Of a stretch of DNA of 64,000 nucleotides, positions 55,961 through 64,000 are shown one piece after another. Every line of letters begins with the position of its first letter. Position 1 is the first letter of the stretch. The translations under genes and the position numbers were made by a program. Origin of the DNA: Tolypothrix sp. PCC 7910 (GTDB lineage Bacteria > Cyanobacteriota > Cyanobacteriia > Cyanobacteriales > Nostocaceae). The stretch is from assembly GCF_011769525.1 (NCBI RefSeq), contig NZ_CP050440.1:2357501-2421500 (forward strand). Direction: 5' to 3'. Under the pieces are notes generated by a model, which was not told where the DNA came from, did no database searches, and saw nothing but the letters and a program-made list of their open reading frames with translations.

Positions 55961-56779
55961 TTATCTACCCAATTCGGCAAGTAAGCGGCGAATGGCTCCG
56001 GAATCCTCAGCATCAGGAACTTTTGCCAGATAAGTTTGCAAATCGTCAGCCGCTTGGGGGTAGTAACCGAGTTGATAGTAAATTAAACCGCGATCGCGTA
56101 ATTCTAAACTCACGCCAGGAAACAACAGTAAAATGCGCTCAACCGCCGCCAGGCTTTTTTCTAAGTCTTGCTTTTTGAGGTGAATAAATTTGAGGTTTGT
56201 GAGTATCCTGGCCAATAACTGCCGATGGCTCACGGTAGCTAAATATTCTGGCTTTAACTCCACCGGTTGCTGAAACATCTGAGACAGTTTATCCTGGCAA
56301 TCTTGAGCAAATAAAATTTCCCCACCATTGAATGCATCGACAAAAACCTCCATCTCTGCAATATTTGGACGGATGAGGAAATGTCCAGGCATTCCTACGC
56401 CTACCATTGGGAAATCAATCCGACGGGACACTTCCATATAAACCAATGCCAAGGTAATAGGTATCCCTAGCCGCCGATCAATCACGTCATTTAAAAAGCT
56501 GTTGCGCGGATCGTAGTAGTCTGCTTTATTGCCTGCAAATCCTAAATCATTGTAGAGATATTGATTAATAGTTTGAATTACCCGCATTGGGTAGGGTGAA
56601 TCAGGTAAGCGTTCTTGTAACTCCAATGCCATTGTCTCAAAGGCATTGAGGTATTCTTCCAAATCTAGGTGAGGATATTCTTCCTGGGCAATATATAAAG
56701 CTGCCTTTACCAGGTCGATATGCTCGTCAGGCTGCTGAATCTCCTGGTAAAAATATTGTCGCGCTGACGAGAAATTCAT
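55961..56779 (-). CDS. SirB1-family protein (transglutaminase-like plus TPR)
   Basis: 272 residues from the ATG at 56779 (MNFSSARQYF; two extra in-frame codons upstream exist). N-terminal transglutaminase-like fold: LDLEEYLNAFETMALELQER, FAGNKADYYDPRNSFLNDVIDRRLGIPITLALVYMEVSRR, GMPGHFLIRPNI; the C-terminal part has TPR-like helices (LRDRGLIYYQLGYYPQAADDLQTYL). A Cys in the transglutaminase catalytic position was not seen (FLNDVIDRRLGIP has none), so catalysis is doubtful. The SirB1 family is of uncertain function. Convergent with no neighbour. Confidence 0.82.
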   Translation of the reverse strand: MNFSSARQYFYQEIQQPDEHIDLVKAALYIAQEEYPHLDLEEYLNAFETMALELQERLPDSPYPMRVIQTINQYLYNDLGFAGNKADYYDPRNSFLNDVIDRRLGIPITLALVYMEVSRRIDFPMVGVGMPGHFLIRPNIAEMEVFVDAFNGGEILFAQDCQDKLSQMFQQPVELKPEYLATVSHRQLLARILTNLKFIHLKKQDLEKSLAAVERILLLFPGVSLELRDRGLIYYQLGYYPQAADDLQTYLAKVPDAEDSGAIRRLLAELGR

Positions 56780-57055
56780 AAGCAATTACTCGGTGGAGGT
56801 ATGAAGTTGAAGCGGGTCAACTGACAGCAGTTTTCCGTACCTCTCTTTATCTTAGGGATATTCACAAAATTTGAAAACGGAATTTATTACCAAGGTCAAA
56901 AGTCAAAGTTTAGTTTGTCCTCCAATACCCCCTGACCGATCCCCAATTCCCAACTCCAAGTCTTAACAATCAATTTATGGCGGATAAGGGGGTCGTTCAG
57001 TGTTAATCTGAAAAGTGACATTACTTCATATTATGTCGTCTACGACCCTATCTGA

Positions 57056-58530
<1,475 letters not shown>

Positions 58531-58531
<1 letters not shown>

Positions 58532-58619
58532 TCATTGGTCATTGGTCATTAGTCATTAGCGTCAGTCCTAGTGACTAATGGCAAATTACGCAAGACAGAA
58601 GACAAAGGACAACAGACAA
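58531..58619. repeat. Repeats between atpD and atpC
   Basis: TCATTGGTCATTGGTCATTA and AGACAGAAGACAAAGGACAA units fill the 88-base spacer between atpD and the atpC start, inside the operon. Confidence 0.75.
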
Positions 58620-59033
58620 ATGACATTAACCGTTCGTGTAATTTCCCCAGATAAAACTGTGTGGGATGCCGAAGCTGAAGAAGTAATTCTACCCAGCACC
58701 ACTGGTCAGCTAGGTATCTTGAGTGGACACGCACCGTTGTTGACTGCCCTGGATACAGGCGTAATGCGCGTGCGTGCTAACAAAAATCAAGATTGGCAAG
58801 CGATCGCCCTTTTGGGTGGCTTTGCCGAAGTTGAAGAAAATGAAGTCACCATTCTGGTAAATGGTGCTGAACGTGGCAACGCTATTAACCTAGAAGAAGC
58901 CCGGACTGCTTATAATCAAGCACAAACAAAGCTGAATCAGGTAACAGCAGGCGATCGCCTAGCTCAAATTCAAGCCACCCAAGCCTTTAAACGCGCCCGC
59001 GCTCGGTTTCAAGCGGCTGGCGGCTTGGTATAA
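58620..59033 (+). CDS. atpC: ATP synthase F1 subunit epsilon
   Basis: Central-stalk subunit that regulates F1. 137 residues from the ATG at 58620 ([20 protein letters not shown]); an upstream in-frame ATG at 58578 would add 14 repeat-encoded residues and is unlikely. Beta-sandwich with [21 protein letters not shown] and two C-terminal helices. Hairpin terminator at 59056-59092 downstream. Confidence 0.96.
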   Translation: MTLTVRVISPDKTVWDAEAEEVILPSTTGQLGILSGHAPLLTALDTGVMRVRANKNQDWQAIALLGGFAEVEENEVTILVNGAERGNAINLEEARTAYNQAQTKLNQVTAGDRLAQIQATQAFKRARARFQAAGGLV

Positions 59034-59055
59034 AATTTTACTCAGCAATTTAGCA

Positions 59056-59092
59056 ACAGTTAAGGGTGGGCTATTAGTCCACCCTTAACTGT
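59056..59092 (+). terminator. Hairpin terminator after atpC
   Basis: ACAGTTAAGGGTGG (59056-59069) pairs perfectly with CCACCCTTAACTGT (59079-59092) around a 9-base loop, 22 bases after atpC. Long stem, weak T-run; likely the end of the atpDC transcript. Confidence 0.65.
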
Positions 59093-59332
59093 ATATTCAC
59101 AGATGGCAACATTGTGATTCAGGCTAAGTTAAGCACTATACAAGGGAAAATCAAAATTTGAGCCACTGAGAAATAGTGCTTACTCGACAGATATTTTTGA
59201 GTTTAGTGCTAAAAACAAACTCATCAAATGTATATTTATTTTGCTAAAAAAATTACACCAAGTTTAAGAAATTTCGCCCCGCCCCAGTGAAGTGATACTT
59301 TAGATAATTAGTTGCCCAGAAGGGCACACATT

Positions 59333-61456
59333 ATGAACAGCTTTCAATCTTCTTTTGGTAAGCGGAAACAAAATAAATTAGCTCGTTTTGCTGGATCTGT
59401 TGTCGCATCGTTAGCGATCGCTGGCAGCCTGAATTATGCCAATATTGCTAAGGCAACACCCACAAAAACATTTACAACAAACGATATCGCCTCAGTTTCA
59501 GTCAAACCTACACAGCAGCAACCTATCGTTGCCCAGTTACCGAGTAGCAATACTCAATACCAGGCAATGCAAATGGTACCAGGGGGACTCATCCCAATTA
59601 TTCTTTTGGGAGGTGTGATTGTATTTGTCCCCTTGTTCTTTGGTGGCTTGGTAGTAATTGGCGAACGGGAAGTTGGTATTGTCGTCAAAAAATTTGCCGT
59701 TTCTGGACGTGGACTCCCCGCAGGGCGGTTAATTGCCCTCAATGGTGAAGCTGGTTTGCAAGCAGATACCCTAGCGCCTGGTTGGCATTGGGGTTATTGG
59801 CCTTGGCAATACTCTGTGCGGAAAGAATCAGTGGTAGTTGTACCTCAAGGTGAAATCGCCTTGATTGTAGCGGCAGATGGTGCATCTAACCCCCCAGAAC
59901 GTATCTTAGGTAAAATTGTCGATTGCGATAATTTCCAAGATGCGCGGAAATTCCTCACCCACGGTGGCGAAAAAGGTCGTCAAATGGGCTTTTTGACAGC
60001 AGGTACTTACCGCATCAACACTGCTTTGTTTAAAGTGATCATGGCATCGAATGCTTCTGCTCATGGCATGAATCCAGAACATTTGCGGGTTTACAGTGTG
60101 TCATCTGATAAAGTTGGCATTGTCACAACTCTAGATGGTTTACCAATTGCTGGTGGAGAAATAGCAGGGCCAACAATTGCGGGACACGACAACTTCCAGA
60201 ATGGGCAGAAATTCATTGATGCAGGTGGACGCAGAGGCTTACAGGAGCAAATTCTGCTTTCTGGTTCGTGGAACTTGAACCCTTGGTTTGTTCAAGTTGA
60301 GCAAGTGCCAATGACGGAAATTCCCATCGGCTATGTGGGCGTGGTAATTTCTTTCGTAGGTCAAGCGCAAGAAGACGTGAGTGGTGCAGCCTTTACCCAC
60401 GGTAACTTGGTGAATCAGGGACATAAGGGTGTATGGGTTGAACCACTTTATCCTGGTAAGCACCCCCTCAATTCTCGGATCATGAAGATTGAATTGGTAC
60501 CCACGACCAACATTGTTTTAAACTGGTCAGGTCGCACCGAACGACATAGTTATGATGCTAAACTAGCTTCCTTGACTGTGCGATCGCGTGATGGGTTCGC
60601 CTTCGATTTAGAAGTAGCGCAAATTATCCACGTTGGTGCTTTGGATGCGCCTAAGGTAATTTCTCGCGTTGGTTCCATGCAAAATCTCGTAGACCATGTA
60701 TTAGAACCAACTATTGGTAACTATTTCCGTAACTCTGCCCAAAACTGTACAGTTCTTGACTTTCTAACTGCGAGAAGTGAACGTCAAGCCGAAGCTGCTG
60801 AGTATATTAAAGTAGCGATTCGCGCTTATGACGTGCAGGCCATAGACACCTTAATTGGTGATATTCAGCCGCCAGCAACCTTAATGCAAACTCAGACAGA
60901 CCGGAAAATTGCCGAAGAACAGCGCAAGACTTACGAAGTGCAACAAGCAGCACAAACCCAAAGACAACAACTCGTCCGGGAAACAGCACTCGCTGATATC
61001 CAACAAGAAATGGTGAAATCAGAGCAGAGTGTCCACATTGCCGATTTGAAAGCGCAAGCCCAAATTAAGCAGGCGACTGGTGAAGCCGAAGGTACAAAAC
61101 TCCGCGCAATGGCTGAAGCTGAAGGTATCCGCGCTACAGGTAATGCTAAAGCTGAAACCTACCGTTCTGGTGTGGAAGCCTTGGGGCCACAAGGTTATAC
61201 AGCCATGCAGCTGATGCAAATTATTGGCGATCGCAATGTTCGCCTGATTCCAGATATCTTGGTTGGTGGTAGTAATGGCAGCACTAACGGTTTAGTTGAT
61301 GGTCTACTATCAATGATTTTGTGGAATCAAACTGCCAAGCCAGGTGAGGCATTACCAACCCCATTGCATCCACAACCGATAGTCAAACCCCAAACAACCA
61401 CAAACGGACAAAGCAATATTCCACCAATAGTTGTTGATTTTACTGGGGATAAATAG
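59333..61456 (+). CDS. Large SPFH/flotillin-like membrane protein
   Basis: 707 residues from the ATG at 59333 (MNSFQSSFGKRKQNKLARF); an upstream TTG at 59312 would add seven. Signal-like segment (about 15-35), a second hydrophobic segment (about 84-108), then a tandem-repeat extracytoplasmic part: three copies of a DNFQDARKFLTHGG-KG/DNFQNGQKFIDAGG-RG/GNLVNQGHKG module at about 200-250, 285-330 and 355-395. A SPFH domain follows (about 395-520), then a coiled coil with QAQIKQATGEAEGTKLRAMAEAEG (about 560-625) as in flotillins, and a polar tail. SPFH proteins organise membrane domains; the role here is unknown. Confidence 0.85.
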   Translation: MNSFQSSFGKRKQNKLARFAGSVVASLAIAGSLNYANIAKATPTKTFTTNDIASVSVKPTQQQPIVAQLPSSNTQYQAMQMVPGGLIPIILLGGVIVFVPLFFGGLVVIGEREVGIVVKKFAVSGRGLPAGRLIALNGEAGLQADTLAPGWHWGYWPWQYSVRKESVVVVPQGEIALIVAADGASNPPERILGKIVDCDNFQDARKFLTHGGEKGRQMGFLTAGTYRINTALFKVIMASNASAHGMNPEHLRVYSVSSDKVGIVTTLDGLPIAGGEIAGPTIAGHDNFQNGQKFIDAGGRRGLQEQILLSGSWNLNPWFVQVEQVPMTEIPIGYVGVVISFVGQAQEDVSGAAFTHGNLVNQGHKGVWVEPLYPGKHPLNSRIMKIELVPTTNIVLNWSGRTERHSYDAKLASLTVRSRDGFAFDLEVAQIIHVGALDAPKVISRVGSMQNLVDHVLEPTIGNYFRNSAQNCTVLDFLTARSERQAEAAEYIKVAIRAYDVQAIDTLIGDIQPPATLMQTQTDRKIAEEQRKTYEVQQAAQTQRQQLVRETALADIQQEMVKSEQSVHIADLKAQAQIKQATGEAEGTKLRAMAEAEGIRATGNAKAETYRSGVEALGPQGYTAMQLMQIIGDRNVRLIPDILVGGSNGSTNGLVDGLLSMILWNQTAKPGEALPTPLHPQPIVKPQTTTNGQSNIPPIVVDFTGDK

Positions 61457-61463
61457 GAGGTTC

Positions 61464-61479
61464 GCCAAGGGAACTTGGC
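61464..61479 (+). terminator. Hairpin after flotillin-like gene
   Basis: GCCAAG-GGAA-CTTGGC, six perfect pairs, 8 bases after the stop. A second hairpin with T-run (61696-61725) lies further on and is the better intrinsic terminator. Confidence 0.4.
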
Positions 61480-61695
61480 AGGATAAAAGTTAAAGGGGAA
61501 AGGTTTTTTATCCCTTACCCTTTTCCCTCTCCCCAGACTTCATTCAGCATTTTTGGGTTGCAAGACCATTCAAAAAGCTCTAATACCTACGATAGATATA
61601 CATCTTTGAAGTAACTTTCTTTTGGTAGAGTAAATCACACTAGTAGTTGGCACATAATAATTTTGTGTGTAATACATCATCTTAGGGCTTGAGGT

Positions 61696-61726
61696 CACTC
61701 CAAACACTCCTTGGGGTGGCATTTTT
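61696..61726 (+). terminator. Hairpin with T-run downstream of flotillin-like gene
   Basis: CACTCCAA (61696-61703) pairs with TTGGGGTG (61711-61718), one wobble, followed by GCATTTTT. Candidate intrinsic terminator on the plus strand. Confidence 0.5.
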
Positions 61727-61889
61727 ATATGATTAATTTTTATTAAAAAATAGCATTTTTTACTAATTGTTATACTAGTTGTAAAAACAATGTGCCAGAC
61801 AGGTAAGGAGCTAAAAATCTTTTGCCCTGCTCAGTATTTATCGGTCGCAAACTTTCTTTAAATCGGTGTGAGACAAAATACTCAAAAGC

Positions 61890-62084
61890 TCATTTATTCT
61901 TCTTAGAGTGATCGAGGCAATTGTGTATTATACTTAACATTATCAAAATATAACTGCCTACAATAGCTATAGTTAAAGTCGTAAATGTAGGTACTTTAAG
62001 AGATTTGACTATAGCTTCGAGAATAATTGCTGCTCCAATACTAAAAATCAAACTAGCTATAAAAGCTATTAAGTTCTTATTCAA
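61890..62084 (-). CDS. Small two-helix membrane protein
   Basis: 64 residues with two membrane segments (about 3-24, 35-55; LIAFIASLIFSIGAAIILEA and LTIAIVGSYILIMLSIIHN) joined by a short loop (VKSLKVPTF), a lysine-rich C-terminus. AGGAAAA lies about 10 bases before the ATG, so it is likely translated. No family recognised. Confidence 0.6.
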   Translation of the reverse strand: MNKNLIAFIASLIFSIGAAIILEAIVKSLKVPTFTTLTIAIVGSYILIMLSIIHNCLDHSKKNK

Positions 62085-62398
62085 AGGATTTTCCTAATCG
62101 CTTTAAATGCCGACTTAATTTATTAATATGCGATTGAGCTTAATACAGACTGTAAATGTCGTTACTTATGAAAGTAGAAATAAAGTTATTTAGAGGTGAT
62201 GGAGAAACTCAAGCTTAATTATGTAGATTGTATAACGCTTTTCTATACTTGCTAAACACATATGCAAAAAAGAAGAGGGGAAGTAGAAAAGCTTTGATAT
62301 CCCCCTCTTGTTGTATCAATTTGTCGAAATCTTAATTGAGGTTTGCAAAGCTAGGTACAGCTTGCTTCTTTCCTGTTCCCTCACTCTGGTGGCTTGAC
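62085..62398. other. Intergenic region between small ORF and hydrolase
   Basis: 314 AT-rich bases upstream of the small membrane-protein gene and downstream of the hydrolase gene. No gene or array seen; a partial inverted repeat around 62276-62312 (GAGGGG and CCCCCTC) is weak and could end the hydrolase transcript. Confidence 0.45.
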
Positions 62399-63328
62399 TT
62401 AAATTGCTGCTTGAATAACTTCACTAATAGTTTTACCAACTAATGGATTATCCCAGTAGCTTCCATGAGCTTCACCGCCCCAAATGAGTGGGATTAATCT
62501 TTGGCTAAAAGGACGGTTAAAAATATTACCCTTGTCTGTAATTACATCCTGAGTATTCACATAATCAGTACTACCGTCTAAAAGCATTGACATCACGCCT
62601 TCTAATGGGTAAGCAATTGGATCACCAGGATGAGCGAAATTACGCCAATTTAGCGCTTTTTTCCGCAAAATATAGAGATTTTGTAAAAATCTTCGTAGAT
62701 CAGGTGTTAAATCGTGGGTGCTGACTCCGTTGACATTACCGCTAATATTCAACAGACTGAATAGCGCCAGTGGTGAACCCATAGTATGAATACTAGCTAT
62801 GGGGATTCCAGATTGAGGATTGGGATCTAAACCAAACAGGATATTACGCAAATCCTTAACCAGTTTGATTGTTTCATCTTCTAGGTCATGAGATTCCCAG
62901 CGGCGAGCAAAGAGGATGTCAAATAAAATCACTGTACCCCAACTATGAGTGATTACATGGAGGCGATCGCCAGTGTCACCACCTTTTAGTACACTGAAAG
63001 CCTCAGACTGGAATCTTTGTACTACCTGTGTACCAACATGGCGGCTTAAGTAAAGTGCTGCATCACCGACAAACTCAAGAATCTGTTCTTTGCGAAAATC
63101 TCTAAACCAAAAATCTTTCCATTTAGGAGAAGCTTCTAATCCAGCAGCTAATTCTTTTTGTGCAGCCAAATTCAGATCTCCCCAGAAAAAATAAATCGGC
63201 TTTACAACTCTAGACTTATCGCTGATAGAATTTTGAATGCGATTCAACAAAATATTGCATAAGCTCTCAAATCCTTGTCTCTCATGAGTTTTTACACCGT
63301 GGACAAAGAGAATATAATCAGTAGGCAT
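62399..63328 (-). CDS. Alpha/beta-hydrolase-like protein
   Basis: 309 residues. Seen: YILFVHGVKTHE (oxyanion-type HG), and VITHSWGTVILFDILF with the nucleophile-like Ser129 in THSWG, one residue off the classic GxSxG. Late Gly/His residues (EAHGSYWDNP) are candidates for the catalytic histidine. The family is unknown, but the pattern resembles lipase-like hydrolases of cyanobacterial unknown function. ATG start. Nothing follows in the window on this strand. Confidence 0.6.
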   Translation of the reverse strand: MPTDYILFVHGVKTHERQGFESLCNILLNRIQNSISDKSRVVKPIYFFWGDLNLAAQKELAAGLEASPKWKDFWFRDFRKEQILEFVGDAALYLSRHVGTQVVQRFQSEAFSVLKGGDTGDRLHVITHSWGTVILFDILFARRWESHDLEDETIKLVKDLRNILFGLDPNPQSGIPIASIHTMGSPLALFSLLNISGNVNGVSTHDLTPDLRRFLQNLYILRKKALNWRNFAHPGDPIAYPLEGVMSMLLDGSTDYVNTQDVITDKGNIFNRPFSQRLIPLIWGGEAHGSYWDNPLVGKTISEVIQAAI

Positions 63329-64000
63329 ATTAGTGGACTCTCCATAGCTTCACATCTAAAATCCAAAGTGTAAGCTTAATAATTCGGAAGCGATCGCAAA
63401 TGATTACAAAACTTGAAAAATGCGATCTACTTGCTTGAAAATATTGTTAACTGTTAACTGTTACTGAAAAAAAGCTTTTCATGCCCTTTTTGTGGGATTT
63501 TCCCACGATTGACTAACTTGAAAAATAAGGGCACTTCAGTTAGAGGATAGACAAGAGAGATTTTATAATTATTAGCTATCTGGAAATATTTAATACAAAT
63601 TATTCAAAATTTAGCAACAGTTCTAAACTGACAAAACCTTGTTGTTTATGGCTAAATACAGTTCAGTTAAGAAAATTAATTGATAACAAAACCAAAAAAC
63701 TAGTTACTCAACAAAAAAACAGAATAATAATTTTGGAGGGGGTTTGGGGGACGCAACCGTCACCCAATCGGGGGTTTGGGGGAGAATCCCCCAATTCTTC
63801 TGGCTTCTTTAATAAGTGACAAATCAATCCCTAATGAGCTTAACTGAACTGTATTAGTCTATGGCTTGCCTAATTGGGAATTTTGAATTCGTACTCAAAT
63901 ATCCCTTTAAACACAACAACACCCAATCTCCTAATCGCTGAATACTTTCCTCTAATTATGTATCCTAGCCAGGGATGTACTACGATTTCACCACTTTAGT
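63329..64000. other. Right-edge intergenic region with MITE
   Basis: 672 bases to the end of the window. It contains a hairpin (GTGGGATTTTCCCAC near 63490), and the element at 63655-63855. The rest is AT-rich and unassigned; a gene may start beyond the edge. Confidence 0.6.
63655..63855. mobile_element. 201-bp MITE-like element with TA ends
   Basis: AATACAGTTCAGTTAAG (63655-63671) is the exact reverse complement of CTTAACTGAACTGTATT (63839-63855). If the flanking TA is a target duplication, the ends are CAGTTCAGTTAAG with TA, as for IS630/Tc1-mariner elements. The interior holds GGGGGTTTGGGGGA twice (about 63736-63790) with no coding frame. A non-autonomous element is the best reading. Confidence 0.7.

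Larger units (their letters stand above)
61457..61889. other. Intergenic region with two hairpins
   Basis: 433 bases between the SPFH gene and the small minus-strand gene. Two hairpins as listed. No ORF credible. Confidence 0.55.

Noticed and set aside
58578..58619. Longer N-terminus for atpC
   Set aside because: Extra residues come from the intergenic repeat; ATG 58620 gives the standard epsilon start.

Overview
The window is chromosomal DNA from a filamentous, probably heterocyst-forming cyanobacterium (Nostocales; Nostoc, Tolypothrix or Calothrix-like). The evidence is the very frequent HIP1 octamer GCGATCGC, many arrays of short tandem degenerate repeats (GGGGACT/GGGGATT, ATTACCA types) between genes, and a gene set typical of cyanobacteria: the rpmH-rnpA-PH-yidC-khpB-DUF177-Ycf46 cluster, atpD-atpC, split pntA1/pntA2/pntB, DUF2808, a type 2 isopentenyl diphosphate isomerase, and a four-helix-bundle IVS protein. 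No photosystem gene lies in the window, so the genus is inference. No CRISPR array, rRNA operon or intact insertion sequence was seen.

Layout. 1-6.3 kb: a prohibitin-like SPFH protein, the tRNA 2-selenouridine synthase MnmH, an unknown membrane protein, and a DUF3131/OpgC pair. 6.9-14.0 kb: one giant RTX calcium-binding repeat protein (2361 residues) containing recent long tandem duplications, convergent with a poly-proline outer-membrane barrel protein (14.2-15.7 kb). 16-24 kb: methyltransferase, ParE/RelE-type toxin-antitoxin pair, dynamin-like/Era-like GTPase with DUF697, IVS protein, Fni, and SppA. The IVS protein and fni are bracketed by inverted repeat arrays, including a perfect 55-bp inverted repeat around fni. 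24-32 kb: small hypotheticals, dienelactone hydrolase, HEAT-repeat protein, IS4-type transposase remnant, copper-binding-type DUF305 lipoprotein, ArsR regulator, nitronate monooxygenase-like enzyme, pentapeptide-repeat protein, a NACHT-domain remnant, an 83-bp tandem repeat and tRNA-Val(UAC).

32-43 kb: DUF2227 protein, MazG, an ionotropic glutamate receptor-like channel with an animal-type rather than potassium-type pore, aldehyde dehydrogenase, a Yfr1-like small RNA candidate, a low-GC accessory islet (small ORF, PIN-domain toxin/antitoxin, HNH nuclease with zinc ribbon), and the proton-translocating transhydrogenase operon. 43-50 kb: DUF2808 protein and the conserved ribosomal/membrane insertion cluster (rpmH was found by reading, at 44166-44300). 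50-64 kb: SH3 and peptidoglycan-binding secreted proteins, a GAF-PAS-GGDEF-EAL cyclic-di-GMP enzyme, a 1-kb AT-rich gene desert, a SirB1-type protein, atpD-atpC, a large SPFH/flotillin-like protein, a small membrane protein, an alpha/beta-hydrolase-like protein, and a candidate TA-flanked MITE at the right edge.

The observations that most deserve follow-up are the glutamate receptor-like channel, the Yfr1-like RNA, the HNH/zinc-ribbon islet, the NACHT remnant, the RTX tandem duplications and the inverted repeats bracketing fni. All functional statements are homology or motif readings made by eye; no database search was run.
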